The position numbers were made by a program, and so were the translations under genes. Below, piece by piece: positions 17,192 to 25,810 of a stretch of DNA of 64,000 nt (position 1 is its first letter; every line of letters starts with the position of its first letter). Where the stretch lies: NCBI RefSeq assembly GCF_046719735.1, contig NZ_JAUTWQ010000001.1:124001-188000 (forward strand), read 5' to 3'. Source of the DNA: Halobacillus_B rhizosphaerae. GTDB taxonomy: Bacteria > Bacillota > Bacilli > Bacillales > Halobacillaceae. The notes beneath the pieces are model-generated. The model saw nothing but the letters and a program-made list of their open reading frames with translations. It did no database searches and was not told the DNA's origin.

Positions 17192-19516
17192 ATGAAAAGT
17201 ATTAAATGGCAACAGGTTGCTGTCTTATTGTTCTTTATTCTTTCGTCCGGTTATCTTATTATGATTGCGGTCACTCACCCTTTCCTGGGGATAAACCTGG
17301 AAGAAAGAAATGGAGGATGGTCGATAGTATCCATAGACCGAGAAGGCTGGGCAGCCCAGCATAATCTGCCATTAGACGCGTCGCTAATTTCTGTAAATGG
17401 TAAGGATCCGAATGACCATTTAACAGTAAATATGTTTAACGAATTAGAAATGGCGAAATCCTTTACTTTAGAGAAAGATGGACAGATTTTATCTTTTCCA
17501 AACATTGAGGAAGCCAGTCCAGTCCACTGGGCACTATATATTATTCTCCCTGGGTTGTTTTTTCTTGCCGTTTTAGCGATTTCTTATTTAGTTCACCAGC
17601 GTGTTCCCAGGAGATTCTCTGCTCACCAGCTTACTTTATTCTTTCTAGCGATAGCTACAGGGTATTTAAGCAACAGCGGGGCAGTAAGAGATGATTTATA
17701 TAGTACTTTTCTAAATACGGGACTTTTCTTAATTTCCCCGGTCATACTCATTCACTTTCTATATAACTACTTTAATGAATTGGGCGTTTCTTGGTTCTCA
17801 AAGAAACTCGTTTACTTTTTATATGCGGTGATACTGATTGTCTCAGGTTTTGAAAGCTTCTTTCTCTTTTCTCATGACTATCCAGACAGCTTTAATCCTG
17901 TTCCAGCATACATTTTGTCTGTTCTTTACTTGAGCTTATTTTTTGTCATCTACAGAGGGCTTTATTTACACAGGGCTACTGAATATGGCACAATTTTTAA
18001 ATATATGAGTGTAGGGATGACAATAGCTTTCTTTCCTTATATTTGGCTATATTTGCTGCCGACGCTAGTGTTTAAGGAGGCAATTATCCCGCTGGAGATA
18101 GCAGCAATTTTTCTAATCGCATTACCGGTCACATTTATGTATTTAATTACACGTGAACGGCTGATCGATATAAGTTTTGTAATGAGCCGGTTTAGATACT
18201 ATTTTTTATTATCTATCATTCCAAGTATTATAATAGCTCTATTCTGTGGATTTATAGCAAGGATTCCATTAAACATGATTACTTATTTCCAAATTTATCT
18301 AGTTATTCATCTGTTATTAATTAGCTTCTTGTCTTTAAAAGAAGTCTTAGACTTTAAGCTGCAGCGCTTCTTGTTTGCTGCCCGCTATAGTTATCATGAA
18401 AGTATGCACCGAATTTCCAGGGATATGAAGAACCAGTCGAATGCAGTGGATCTTATGAAAGTTTTAAGTGATGAAATAAGAAATGTGTTACATGTAAAAG
18501 AAATCTATATATATTCTAAGCATAATAACAAAAATGTTTATTGTGTTTACGAGCAAATGCCAGCGGATATATTACAAGATCTTGATGGGCAGCTGGATAA
18601 ACAAACTTATGACATTGGCACGATCATAGAGACGAATAGAGGTTTTGGAGTCATAGTAGGCTATTCATTAGAAAAGCTAACCATGCTTTGGTGCCGAGGG
18701 AAAAAGGATTTTACAACTTTAAACCGTGATGAGAAAACTTATCTTCAGACCATTTCTCACAATGCGAATATTGCGATTGAAAATATGAGCTTAATTGAGG
18801 ATCTTGTCAAGGAATTGCGAAGACTTAGAAATGATCAGACACAGCAATACCCTGCTTGGCTCTCGAGATTACTGTTCACCATTGCAGAAAATCAAAGAAA
18901 GCAACTTTCCGTTGATTTACACGATACTGTTCTGCAGGAACAATTGTATTTATACCGAAAGATGGATGATTTAATAAGCAGCCATAGGTCTGCTTCTGCT
19001 ACCTTGCAAGCTGAATTAACGATGTATAAGGAGTCCTTACTGGATAGCATTCACTTAATTCGCGAAACTTGTAATGAGCTTCGACCCGCTTTTATAGAGG
19101 AATTAGGTTTGGTGCAATCTCTTAAGAATCTAATTAACCAGTATCAATTACGGTCAAATTTTACAGTCTACTTTACAAACATTGGTTTTGATGCTGAACT
19201 TGATCAGGAAAGAATATTAGCGGTCTATCGAATCGTGCAGGAGCTTCTTACTAATGCTGTTAAGCACTCTGATGCTAAAATTGTAAAGTTAAGTTTATCC
19301 AACGACCAAGAACAGGTGAAGTTATTATATTCCGATAACGGTAAAGGAATGGATTTTTCTTTTCGGCGAGACTTGTTTTCCCATATAGGTTTATCAGGGA
19401 TTGAACAGCGAGTGAACGGACTTAATGGTCAGTTAACGGTCAATACAGCTTTGGGTGACGGCTTTAAAATGACGATAACTTTTCCGTTCACGGTGAATAA
19501 GGAGGTTCAAGTATGA
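17192..19516 (+). CDS. comP: ComP-type membrane sensor histidine kinase
   Basis: This histidine kinase has the layout of ComP: a first membrane helix (about 10-30), an extracytoplasmic PDZ-like segment (about 35-100, with GWAAQHNLPLDASLISVNGK), six or more further helices (about 108-360), a GAF-like region, and a HisKA_3 dimerisation domain with phospho-acceptor His577 in VDLHDTVLQEQ. The ATPase has the N box IVQELLTNAVKHSDAKIV, DNGKGM and GLSGIEQRV. It totals 774 aa, as in ComP. It overlaps comA by 4 bases. In B. subtilis ComP senses ComX made with ComQ, but neither gene is here, so the ligand is unknown. Assignment to ComP rests mainly on the partner regulator. Confidence 0.82.
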   Translation: MKSIKWQQVAVLLFFILSSGYLIMIAVTHPFLGINLEERNGGWSIVSIDREGWAAQHNLPLDASLISVNGKDPNDHLTVNMFNELEMAKSFTLEKDGQILSFPNIEEASPVHWALYIILPGLFFLAVLAISYLVHQRVPRRFSAHQLTLFFLAIATGYLSNSGAVRDDLYSTFLNTGLFLISPVILIHFLYNYFNELGVSWFSKKLVYFLYAVILIVSGFESFFLFSHDYPDSFNPVPAYILSVLYLSLFFVIYRGLYLHRATEYGTIFKYMSVGMTIAFFPYIWLYLLPTLVFKEAIIPLEIAAIFLIALPVTFMYLITRERLIDISFVMSRFRYYFLLSIIPSIIIALFCGFIARIPLNMITYFQIYLVIHLLLISFLSLKEVLDFKLQRFLFAARYSYHESMHRISRDMKNQSNAVDLMKVLSDEIRNVLHVKEIYIYSKHNNKNVYCVYEQMPADILQDLDGQLDKQTYDIGTIIETNRGFGVIVGYSLEKLTMLWCRGKKDFTTLNRDEKTYLQTISHNANIAIENMSLIEDLVKELRRLRNDQTQQYPAWLSRLLFTIAENQRKQLSVDLHDTVLQEQLYLYRKMDDLISSHRSASATLQAELTMYKESLLDSIHLIRETCNELRPAFIEELGLVQSLKNLINQYQLRSNFTVYFTNIGFDAELDQERILAVYRIVQELLTNAVKHSDAKIVKLSLSNDQEQVKLLYSDNGKGMDFSFRRDLFSHIGLSGIEQRVNGLNGQLTVNTALGDGFKMTITFPFTVNKEVQV

Positions 19517-20163
19517 ATCGAGTATTAATTGTTGATGATCATCCAGCTGTTGGTGCAGGTACGAAAACTATGTTAGAACAAGAGGAAGATATGAAAGTTG
19601 ATGTCATCTCAGAAAGTGAAGAAACGAAAGAGCTTTTAGATAAAGTGAGTTACGATATATTACTCCTGGATTTATATATGCCAGGTATGAATGGGGTAGA
19701 ATTAGCGAAAAGCATTCGCAGCACCTATCCTGACCTTACCATTCTAATTTATACAGGCTTTGATTTGAGTACACACTTCAATATGCTAGTGGAAGAAGAT
19801 ATTAATGGGTTTGTCAGTAAAACAGCGACCCGTGAACAGTTAGTTACAGCAATTCGATGTGCTTTGCGAGATGAAGTAGTCATTCCTTTACATTTGTTCA
19901 AACAGCTAAGGCGCTCGGAAGCGAGTATAAGTGATCTAAAAGAATCTCCTGATGGGCCAAGTCTTTCCCTCAATGAAAAAGAACAATCCATTTTGAAAGA
20001 AGTTGCCTCTGGATATACCAACCGAGAGATCGCTCAGGCACTGCATATGTCACAGCGCAGTGTAGAGTATACACTGACAGGAATATTTAATAAACTAAAC
20101 GTACGATCAAGAACGGAAGCATTGTTTAAAGCTCAGGAACTGGGGCTTGTGTCAAAATCTTGA
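19513..20163 (+). CDS. comA: ComA-type response regulator
   Basis: This NarL/LuxR-family response regulator closely resembles ComA. The receiver starts IVDDHPAVGAGTKTML, the phospho-acceptor is Asp53 in LLLDLYMPGMNG, and the conserved Lys lies in GFVSKTATREQ. The DNA-binding domain near residues 150-210 reads GYTNREIAQALHMSQRSVEY followed by TLTGIFNKLNVRSRTEA, nearly the ComA recognition helix. At 216 aa the length is right. Its start codon overlaps the comP stop, with GGAGG just upstream. Targets cannot be read from this window. Confidence 0.85.
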   Translation: MNRVLIVDDHPAVGAGTKTMLEQEEDMKVDVISESEETKELLDKVSYDILLLDLYMPGMNGVELAKSIRSTYPDLTILIYTGFDLSTHFNMLVEEDINGFVSKTATREQLVTAIRCALRDEVVIPLHLFKQLRRSEASISDLKESPDGPSLSLNEKEQSILKEVASGYTNREIAQALHMSQRSVEYTLTGIFNKLNVRSRTEALFKAQELGLVSKS

Positions 20164-20172
20164 TTTGCCGGC

Positions 20173-20200
20173 ACAAGGCGGATGCTGAAGTCATACGATA
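20173..20200 (+). promoter_or_regulatory. Candidate SigK promoter of gerE
   Basis: CATACGATA (20192-20200) fits the SigK -10 consensus CATANNNTA exactly. An AC at 20173-20174 stands 17 bases upstream, matching the short -35. gerE is transcribed by SigK in B. subtilis. Confidence 0.65.
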
Positions 20201-20256
20201 TTTTGACTAAATAATTCCCCTCTATAAGGCTCAGGACAACAAGGAGGGGTACGCTT

Positions 20257-20481
20257 GTGAAGGAGGACGGCTATCGGCCAACGCAAATTCTTACCAAGCG
20301 GGAGCGAGAAGTATTTGAGCTTCTGGTACAGGACAAAACGACAAGAGACATTGCCAATGAACTGTTTATCTCGGAAAAAACAGTTCGTAACCACATTTCA
20401 AATGCCATGCAGAAACTGGGGGTAAAGGGACGCTCACAAGCAGTTGTAGAACTGCTTCGTATGGGTGAACTCGAACTTTAG
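20257..20481 (+). CDS. gerE: Spore germination/coat regulator GerE
   Basis: GerE is the last mother-cell transcription factor of sporulation and activates or represses spore coat genes. The whole protein is one LuxR-type helix-turn-helix: LTKREREVFELLVQDKTTRD, IANELFISEKTVRNHISNAM and QKLGVKGRSQAVVELLRMGE, almost identical to B. subtilis GerE. It has 74 aa, the standard length. Start is GTG at 20257 behind GGAGGGG. A SigK-type promoter lies upstream and a strong terminator downstream, so it is monocistronic. Confidence 0.97.
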   Translation: MKEDGYRPTQILTKREREVFELLVQDKTTRDIANELFISEKTVRNHISNAMQKLGVKGRSQAVVELLRMGELEL

Positions 20482-20529
20482 AAATAATACATCAGTCAGC
20501 AGGAAATTTGATTAAAGGGTAGAGGCATG

Positions 20530-20568
20530 CCTTTCAGGTAGTGAAAATTCGCTACCTGAAAGGGTTTT
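20530..20568 (+). terminator. Rho-independent terminator of gerE
   Basis: The perfect stem CCTTTCAGGTAG (20530-20541) pairs with 20552-20563, extended by inner pairs, and is followed by GTTTTT. Confidence 0.88.
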
Positions 20569-20595
20569 TGTCAGAGTATAAATTACAAATTATCC

Positions 20596-20624
20596 TTGAT
20601 ATTTTTCTCAATTAACGTGAGAAT
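20596..20624. promoter_or_regulatory. Promoter and candidate MarR operator of ysmB
   Basis: TTGATA at 20596-20601 is spaced 17 bases from GAGAAT at 20619-20624, a weak SigA promoter. A perfect inverted repeat TTCTCA-N7-TGAGAA (20605-20623) lies between the two boxes and overlaps the -10, the usual geometry of MarR autorepression. Confidence 0.45.
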
Positions 20625-20660
20625 GAAAATTACAGATTAAATGCGATAGGAGTGCTGAAA

Positions 20661-21104
20661 ATGATCAATTCGACATCCCAGATTGCTGAAGTCGAAAAAG
20701 AATTAAGATACATAGCAGGGATCATTAAGCAAAGCGGCCGGGAGATATTAAATCATTACCCCATAACGGCTCCTCAGTTTGTTGCTTTACAATGGCTGTT
20801 GGAAAAAGGGGATATGACCATAGGTGAACTTTCCAGCCACATTCATTTAGCTTGCAGCACAACTACAGACCTTGTTGATCGAATGGAAAAGAATGAATTA
20901 GTCGAACGAATTCGTGATCCTAAAGATCGACGGATCGTAAGAATTGATGTACTTGATAAAGGAAAGCAGATTATACATGAAGTCATTGAAAAACGTCAGC
21001 ATTATTTAGAAGGCGTGCTGAAAACAGTGCCGGAAGAAGATGTAGAAACTTTGAACCGGTTATTACAAGTCCTTCACAAAAATATGCTAGGAACGGATGA
21101 TTAG
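20661..21104 (+). CDS. ysmB: MarR-family transcriptional regulator YsmB
   Basis: This is a winged-helix MarR-family regulator. The helix-turn-helix and wing read MTIGELSSHIHLACSTTTDL (about residues 56-75) and VERIRDPKDRRIVRIDVLDK (about 83-102), with the conserved DxRxxR wing. At 147 aa it is a normal MarR length, and it occupies the ysmB position between gerE and racE. I prefer ATG 20661, 8 bases after AGGAG, over GTG 20652, which overlaps the ribosome site. An inverted repeat at the promoter suggests autoregulation. racE begins 16 bases after the stop. Confidence 0.9.
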   Translation: MINSTSQIAEVEKELRYIAGIIKQSGREILNHYPITAPQFVALQWLLEKGDMTIGELSSHIHLACSTTTDLVDRMEKNELVERIRDPKDRRIVRIDVLDKGKQIIHEVIEKRQHYLEGVLKTVPEEDVETLNRLLQVLHKNMLGTDD

Positions 21105-21120
21105 GGAAAGAGGGATAGTT

Positions 21121-21945
21121 GTGCGAAAGCCAATTGGTGTGATCGATTCTGGAGTCGGCGGTTTAACTGTAGCGGGAGAATTAATAAGGCAGCTGCCTAA
21201 GGAGAAGTTTATTTATTTGGGAGACACGAAACGCTGTCCTTATGGCCCGCGGTCGGAAAAGGAAGTAAGAAAGTTCACATGGCAGATGGTGAATCATTTA
21301 CTGGAAAGAAATATAAAGATGTTAGTTATAGCTTGCAATACAGCAACAGCTTACACTCTTACTGAACTTCAGGAGCAATTATCTATCCCGGTAATCGGTG
21401 TTATTGAACCTGGGGCTCGAGCTGCAATCAAAGTGAGTCAAAATAAACGGATAGGTGTTATAGGTACGGAGGGAACGATCCAAAGTGGGGCTTACCCATC
21501 TGCCCTTAAAACTATTGACCAGACGATTCGTGTGAACGGGCTTGCCTGTCCGCCTTTTGTTCCAATGGTAGAGAACGGGATTCTGGAAGGTCCGGAAGCA
21601 GAGGACATCGTTGCTCGTACCTTGAGTCCTTTAAAGGCAATGAATCACATTGATACTTTAATTCTCGGCTGTACTCATTATCCATTGATTAAACATTTAG
21701 TTCAACGTGAAATGGGCGGTCATATCCAGGTTATTAGTTCAGGAGAAGAAACTGCACGGGAAGCTAGTCTTATTCTTGCCTATCATAGAGATTTAGAAGC
21801 GGGAAATGACATTCCTGTCCATGAATTTTATACGACCGGAGATATGGAGAAATTTCGTCTGGTTGCGGATCGTTGGTTTGATGATCCTATTCAGTTCTTA
21901 GAATTAGTTGAATTAGAACACGTGAAGAGCTCTGCTTATTATTAA
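21121..21945 (+). CDS. racE: Glutamate racemase
   Basis: The enzyme interconverts L- and D-glutamate, supplying D-Glu for peptidoglycan. It has the N-terminal IGVIDSGVGGLTVAGEL and the two catalytic cysteines in LVIACNTATAYT (near residue 73) and LILGCTHYPLI (near 184). Start is taken as GTG at 21121 behind AAAGAGGG, giving 274 aa, the usual length. The frame also opens at 21097 inside ysmB, but that start lacks a ribosome site. A terminator hairpin overlaps the stop codon. Confidence 0.96.
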   Translation: MRKPIGVIDSGVGGLTVAGELIRQLPKEKFIYLGDTKRCPYGPRSEKEVRKFTWQMVNHLLERNIKMLVIACNTATAYTLTELQEQLSIPVIGVIEPGARAAIKVSQNKRIGVIGTEGTIQSGAYPSALKTIDQTIRVNGLACPPFVPMVENGILEGPEAEDIVARTLSPLKAMNHIDTLILGCTHYPLIKHLVQREMGGHIQVISSGEETAREASLILAYHRDLEAGNDIPVHEFYTTGDMEKFRLVADRWFDDPIQFLELVELEHVKSSAYY

Positions 21946-21960
21946 TAAGCAGAGCTTTTA
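21928..21960 (+). terminator. Terminator at the end of racE
   Basis: AGCTCTGCTTATT (21928-21940) pairs perfectly with 21944-21956 and is followed by TTTTAATATTTTT. It overlaps the racE stop codon. Confidence 0.85.
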
Positions 21961-22041
21961 ATATTTTTCATGAATTCTCTGGTCTATTCCTTTCGAAGGC
22001 TCGTATATATGGTAGTACAAACTATCACAGGAGGGAATCGT

Positions 22042-23109
22042 ATGAAATCGCTCGGGATCAAGCCTTTATCGATTGCGGTCTTATTAAGCACAGGCTTACT
22101 ATCTGGCTGTTTTTTTGAAGGAGAGCAGAGTTTAGAGAAAATGGATACTCCACCGGATAAAGCAGCAGTTAGTAACTCTGATATGGATAGTACGACAGTA
22201 CAAACTGACAAAGAAAAGACGGATGGAGAAGAAACAAGCAAAGGCACAGTATCCCGTGACATATATTTGCTTGATTCAAATGGACTGGTGGTACCTCAGA
22301 CATTGGAATTACCTGCCTCAAAGGAAGTGGCTTTGCAATCCCTGCAATATATGGTTAAGGATGGTCCTGTAACGGAACTTCTCCCTGAAGGTTTTCAGGC
22401 AGTTCTGCCAGCGGGAACCGAAATTAAAGGAATTAATTTGAAGGACGGTACATTAACGGTCGATGTTTCAAAAGAATTTGGAGAGTATGCGCCTAAAGAT
22501 GAAAAGAAAATTCTCCAGGCTCTTACTTATACCCTGACTCAATTTGACAATGTAGAGCGCTTAAAGCTTTGGATAGATGGAAAAGAACAAAATACCATGC
22601 CGGTGAATGGTTCACCAATCACTGAAGGGGTTTCTCGTTCAGATGGAATCAACATTCAAGTCGGCGACCAGACGGATTTAGTGAATAGTGAGGCCGTGAC
22701 GGTGTATTTTCCCTCTCAGAACGACCAGCAAATTTATGATGTTCCTGTTACCACCCGGGTAAAGAAGGCAGATGATACTTATGAAACTGTCGTGCAAGCA
22801 TTACTAGACGGACCAGAACTCGGAACTGCTTTACAGCAGCCTTTTAATGAAGAAGCTGAACTGCTTAGCACAGACTTAAAAGATGGAGTTCTAACTTTAA
22901 CTTTTAATGAAGGTATATTAAGCGGCGAAAAGCCAAAAGCCATAGCAGATGAAGCATTGTCCAGTTTAGTATTGAGCTTAACGGAAATGAAAGAAGTAGA
23001 AGCTGTACAAATAAAAGTGGAAGGTGCGGATGAAGTTTTCAATGAATCCGGCCAGCCTTTAACAGAACCGGTAACTCGTGCAGATATTACAGCAGCAAAA
23101 AGCCTATAG
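22042..23109 (+). CDS. gerM: Spore germination lipoprotein GerM
   Basis: GerM is a lipoprotein needed for sporulation and germination in B. subtilis, where it helps engulfment and the SpoIIQ-SpoIIIAH channel. The signal peptide has a clear lipobox LLSGC, with lipidated Cys at about residue 23. Two GerMN domains follow, at about residues 80-200 and 220-345, each starting with a YLLDSNG- or VYFPSQN-type strand. At 355 aa it is close to the B. subtilis protein. Start is ATG 22042 behind AGGAGGG. The longer frame from 21970 would mask the signal peptide. Confidence 0.93.
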   Translation: MKSLGIKPLSIAVLLSTGLLSGCFFEGEQSLEKMDTPPDKAAVSNSDMDSTTVQTDKEKTDGEETSKGTVSRDIYLLDSNGLVVPQTLELPASKEVALQSLQYMVKDGPVTELLPEGFQAVLPAGTEIKGINLKDGTLTVDVSKEFGEYAPKDEKKILQALTYTLTQFDNVERLKLWIDGKEQNTMPVNGSPITEGVSRSDGINIQVGDQTDLVNSEAVTVYFPSQNDQQIYDVPVTTRVKKADDTYETVVQALLDGPELGTALQQPFNEEAELLSTDLKDGVLTLTFNEGILSGEKPKAIADEALSSLVLSLTEMKEVEAVQIKVEGADEVFNESGQPLTEPVTRADITAAKSL

Positions 23110-23128
23110 AAATTAAACATAAAGGCAG

Positions 23129-23158
23129 AGTCACTATGAGATCATAGTGGCTTTTTTT
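23129..23158 (+). terminator. Rho-independent terminator of gerM
   Basis: AGTCACTATGA (23129-23139) pairs with TCATAGTGGCT (23142-23152), with one G-T pair, and runs into seven T residues. Confidence 0.88.
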
Positions 23159-23255
23159 ATTCTCAGTACTTTTACAACACGAAGCGACTACTACGGATAA
23201 ATAATCTATGTTAAGATGGGCTAGGATAAAGGTGAAGAAAAAGGAGGACTTTTTC

Positions 23256-24023
23256 ATGAGAAACGATCAGCGAAAAGTCAATGAATTACGTTCTATTACA
23301 ATAGAAACAGACTACGTTAAGCACCCTGAGGGGTCCGTACTAATAAGCTTCGGAGATACAAAAGTTATTTGTAATGCCAGTGTGGAAGACAGGGTTCCCC
23401 CATTTCTACGCGGACAGGGCAAAGGGTGGATTACCGCTGAATATGCGATGCTTCCTAGGGCTACTGAGCAAAGAAACATTAGAGAATCATCTAAAGGAAA
23501 AGTTTCTGGCAGAACGATGGAAATTCAACGGCTGATTGGCCGGGCGCTTCGTGCTGTTGTAGACTTAGATAAAATTGGCGAGCGAACTCTCTGGGTTGAT
23601 TGCGACGTTATTCAAGCAGATGGAGGTACCCGCACTGCCTCCATTACAGGGGCATTTGTTGCTGTGGTGCTTGCCTTTGGGAAAATGGTAGAAAAAGGGA
23701 ATCTGAAATCTCTCCCGGTTAATGACTTCCTAACGGCAATTTCTGTTGGAGTTCTTGCAGATGGAAAAGAAATTCTCGATCTTTGTTATGAAGAAGACAG
23801 CAAGGCTGCTGTAGATATGAACATTGTGATGACAGGCGAAGGTGAATTCGTGGAATTGCAGGGTACGGGAGAAGAGTCAACTTTTACTATGACTCAGCTT
23901 CAAACCATGCTCTCCCTTGCTCAAGAGGGCGTAGAAAACCTAGTCCGTCTCCAAAAAGATGCCATTGGAGAATGGGCAGAAGTGATCGAAAAGAAAAAGT
24001 CTGCAGGAGTCGCAGGGAAATAA
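23256..24023 (+). CDS. rph: Ribonuclease PH
   Basis: RNase PH is a phosphate-dependent 3'-5' exoribonuclease that trims tRNA 3' ends. Motifs include RGQGKGWITAEYAMLPRAT near residue 50, GRTMEIQRLIGRALRAVVDL near 82 and DCDVIQADGGTRTASITGAF near 115. Start is ATG 23256, behind AAAAGGAGG. The open frame upstream to 23208 has no ribosome site. At 255 aa it is about ten residues longer than usual at the C-terminus. The stop codon overlaps the rdgB start as TAATG. Confidence 0.96.
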   Translation: MRNDQRKVNELRSITIETDYVKHPEGSVLISFGDTKVICNASVEDRVPPFLRGQGKGWITAEYAMLPRATEQRNIRESSKGKVSGRTMEIQRLIGRALRAVVDLDKIGERTLWVDCDVIQADGGTRTASITGAFVAVVLAFGKMVEKGNLKSLPVNDFLTAISVGVLADGKEILDLCYEEDSKAAVDMNIVMTGEGEFVELQGTGEESTFTMTQLQTMLSLAQEGVENLVRLQKDAIGEWAEVIEKKKSAGVAGK

Positions 24024-24628
24024 TGAAAGAACTTATCATTGCTACAAAAAATGAAGGTAAAGTCAAAGAATTTCGCGATATGTTTTCTAAATATGGAGTT
24101 CAAATTAAGTCATTATTAGACTTTGATGAGGAAATTGAAGATATAGAGGAGTATGGGACCACTTTTGAACAAAACGCTGCTATTAAGGCAGAAGCCATCT
24201 CTACGGAGTATAACGTCCCCGTTCTTGCCGATGATTCTGGTCTTGAAATTGATGGACTTAATGGAGCGCCTGGTGTCTACTCAGCCCGCTATGCGGGGGA
24301 AGAGAAGGATGACCAAAAGAATATAGAAAAAGTACTAAGCGAATTAAAGGACTCAACGGAAGAAGCTCGTGCTGCCAGGTTTGTCTGCGCAGCAGCTGTA
24401 GCACGCCCCGGGAATGATACGTTTATCAAAAAAGGTTTCTGTGAGGGGCGAATAACGCTCGACCAAAGAGGGGAAAATGGATTTGGCTATGACCCTATCT
24501 TTGTACCCGAGGGTTCAAACCGGACTTTAGCAGAGCATACTCCTGAGGAAAAAAATTCGATCAGTCACCGAAAACATGCTATCCTTCAATTAGAAGAATG
24601 GATAAAAGAACAAGCAGAAATGGAGTGA
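24023..24628 (+). CDS. rdgB: XTP/dITP diphosphatase
   Basis: This Ham1-family pyrophosphatase removes non-canonical purine triphosphates from the nucleotide pool. The start reads IATKNEGKVKEFRDMF with the SxNxxK-type nucleotide loop as TKNEGK. LADDSGLEIDGLNGAPGVYS, GFGYDPIFVPEG and ISHRKHA are the other signatures. At 201 aa it is normal. Translation starts at ATG 24023, overlapping the rph stop by one base, so the two are translationally coupled. It is B. subtilis ysnA. Confidence 0.95.
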   Translation: MKELIIATKNEGKVKEFRDMFSKYGVQIKSLLDFDEEIEDIEEYGTTFEQNAAIKAEAISTEYNVPVLADDSGLEIDGLNGAPGVYSARYAGEEKDDQKNIEKVLSELKDSTEEARAARFVCAAAVARPGNDTFIKKGFCEGRITLDQRGENGFGYDPIFVPEGSNRTLAEHTPEEKNSISHRKHAILQLEEWIKEQAEME

Positions 24629-24634
24629 TCCATC

Positions 24635-25162
24635 ATGCCTAAGGTACTGATTATCAGTGATAGTCATGGATTAACAGAAGAATTGATGGAAATTAAGCAG
24701 CGCCACGAGGACCAAGTGGATGCCATGCTGCATTGCGGCGATTCTGAATTAGCAACGGATTCTGAGGAACTTCAAGGCTTTTACTATGCTAAAGGTAATT
24801 GTGATTTTGAAGCAGACATGAATAATGAACAAGTAGTCACTGTTAAGGACTTGACCTTCCTTGTGACCCACGGACATTTATTTCAAGTGAAAACCACTTT
24901 AATGCCGCTCTCTTACCGTGCTGAGGAAGTCGGGGCACAAGTGGCTTGCTTTGGACATTCTCATATGGCAGGTGCCGAAAAAGTAAATAGTAAATTATTT
25001 ATTAATCCCGGAAGCTGCAGGTTGCCAAGAGATCGTGAGGAACCGACTTATGCTATATTAGAATGGGAAAACCTTGAGCTAGTAAAGCTGCAATATTATC
25101 ATGTCAACGGAGAACCAATTAAAGAATTATCAATGGAAACATCACTTGCAGCGAAGAATTAA
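24635..25162 (+). CDS. ysnB: YfcE/MJ0936-type metallophosphoesterase YsnB
   Basis: This is a small calcineurin-like phosphodiesterase. All metal-binding motifs are visible: ISDSHG (residue 7), LHCGDSE (33), KGNCD (53), VTHGHLF (80) and CFGHSHMA (107). At 175 aa it is standard for the family, whose substrate in Bacillus is not settled. It lies 6 bases after rdgB in the rph-rdgB-ysnB operon. A 13-bp hairpin (25144-25156 with 25165-25177) overlaps its end and may act as terminator. Confidence 0.93.
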   Translation: MPKVLIISDSHGLTEELMEIKQRHEDQVDAMLHCGDSELATDSEELQGFYYAKGNCDFEADMNNEQVVTVKDLTFLVTHGHLFQVKTTLMPLSYRAEEVGAQVACFGHSHMAGAEKVNSKLFINPGSCRLPRDREEPTYAILEWENLELVKLQYYHVNGEPIKELSMETSLAAKN

Positions 25163-25181
25163 AACTTTGCTGCAAGTTCTA

Positions 25182-25210
25182 TTGACAAATCATTGAGTTC
25201 TTACTATAAT
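25182..25210 (+). promoter_or_regulatory. Consensus SigA promoter of the tRNA Gly-Arg unit
   Basis: A perfect TTGACA (25182-25187), 17-base spacer and perfect TATAAT (25205-25210), as expected for a stable RNA operon. The leader to tRNA-Gly is about 155 bases, longer than usual. Confidence 0.88.
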
Positions 25211-25370
25211 AATCCTTGTCCTCAAAAAAGAAGAAGCTATTAAAATAACTATTTCCTAAAGGAAAGATTATCGCATTGAGCGAGACTTTAAACATTTAAG
25301 TTTCTTTTAGTGATGTTGCTGCTATACATACTACTAAAATTGAGAACGTGGAAAAAAAGCTATTAATAGT

Positions 25371-25444
25371 GCGGGTGTAGTTTAGTGGTAAAACCTCAGC
25401 CTTCCAAGCTGATGATGAGGGTTCGATTCCCTTCACCCGCTCCA
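25371..25444 (+). tRNA. tRNA-Gly (anticodon TCC)
   Basis: Acceptor GCGGGTG pairs with CACCCGC. The anticodon stem TCAGC/GCTGA encloses the loop CTTCCAA, and the T arm is GGGTTCGATTCCC. CCA is encoded at 25442-25444. Confidence 0.96.
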
Positions 25445-25471
25445 ATACATATTTACGTAAGATTATATTTT

Positions 25472-25545
25472 GTCCCAATAGCTCAGCAGGATAGAGCAAC
25501 AGCCTTCTAAGCTGTGGGTCGGGGGTTCGAATCCCTCTTGGGACG
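25472..25545 (+). tRNA. tRNA-Arg (anticodon TCT)
   Basis: Acceptor GTCCCAA pairs with TTGGGAC. The anticodon stem ACAGC/GCTGT encloses the loop CTTCTAA, and the T arm GGGGGTTCGAATCCCTC is intact. CCA is not encoded (CTA follows). The 3' half is repeated in degenerate form at 30023-30077. Confidence 0.96.
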
Positions 25546-25552
25546 CTAACTT

Positions 25553-25596
25553 AAAAAACGCTGAATCTCTTGTATATCAAGAGGTTCAGCGTTTTT
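25553..25596 (+). terminator. Terminator of the tRNA unit
   Basis: ACGCTGAATCTCTTG pairs with CAAGAGGTTCAGCGT (one G-T pair), extended by A-T pairs and ending in a T run. Confidence 0.9.
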
Positions 25597-25810
25597 CTTG
25601 TATTGTGAACTATACATTCTAATCTCCCATTTCGTTCTTTGGGGCGGGATTGGCGCTGGATTTATTCATCATAATAAAGGTATTTTGTAAATCAACTTGT
25701 ACTAATTGGGATTCAGAGTTCCCATTTATTTTGAATTCGAGAATAATAATTTTGAATAAATAATTTTTAATGGGCTAAAATAATAAAAATTAATAAAGGG
25801 GGAATGAAGC

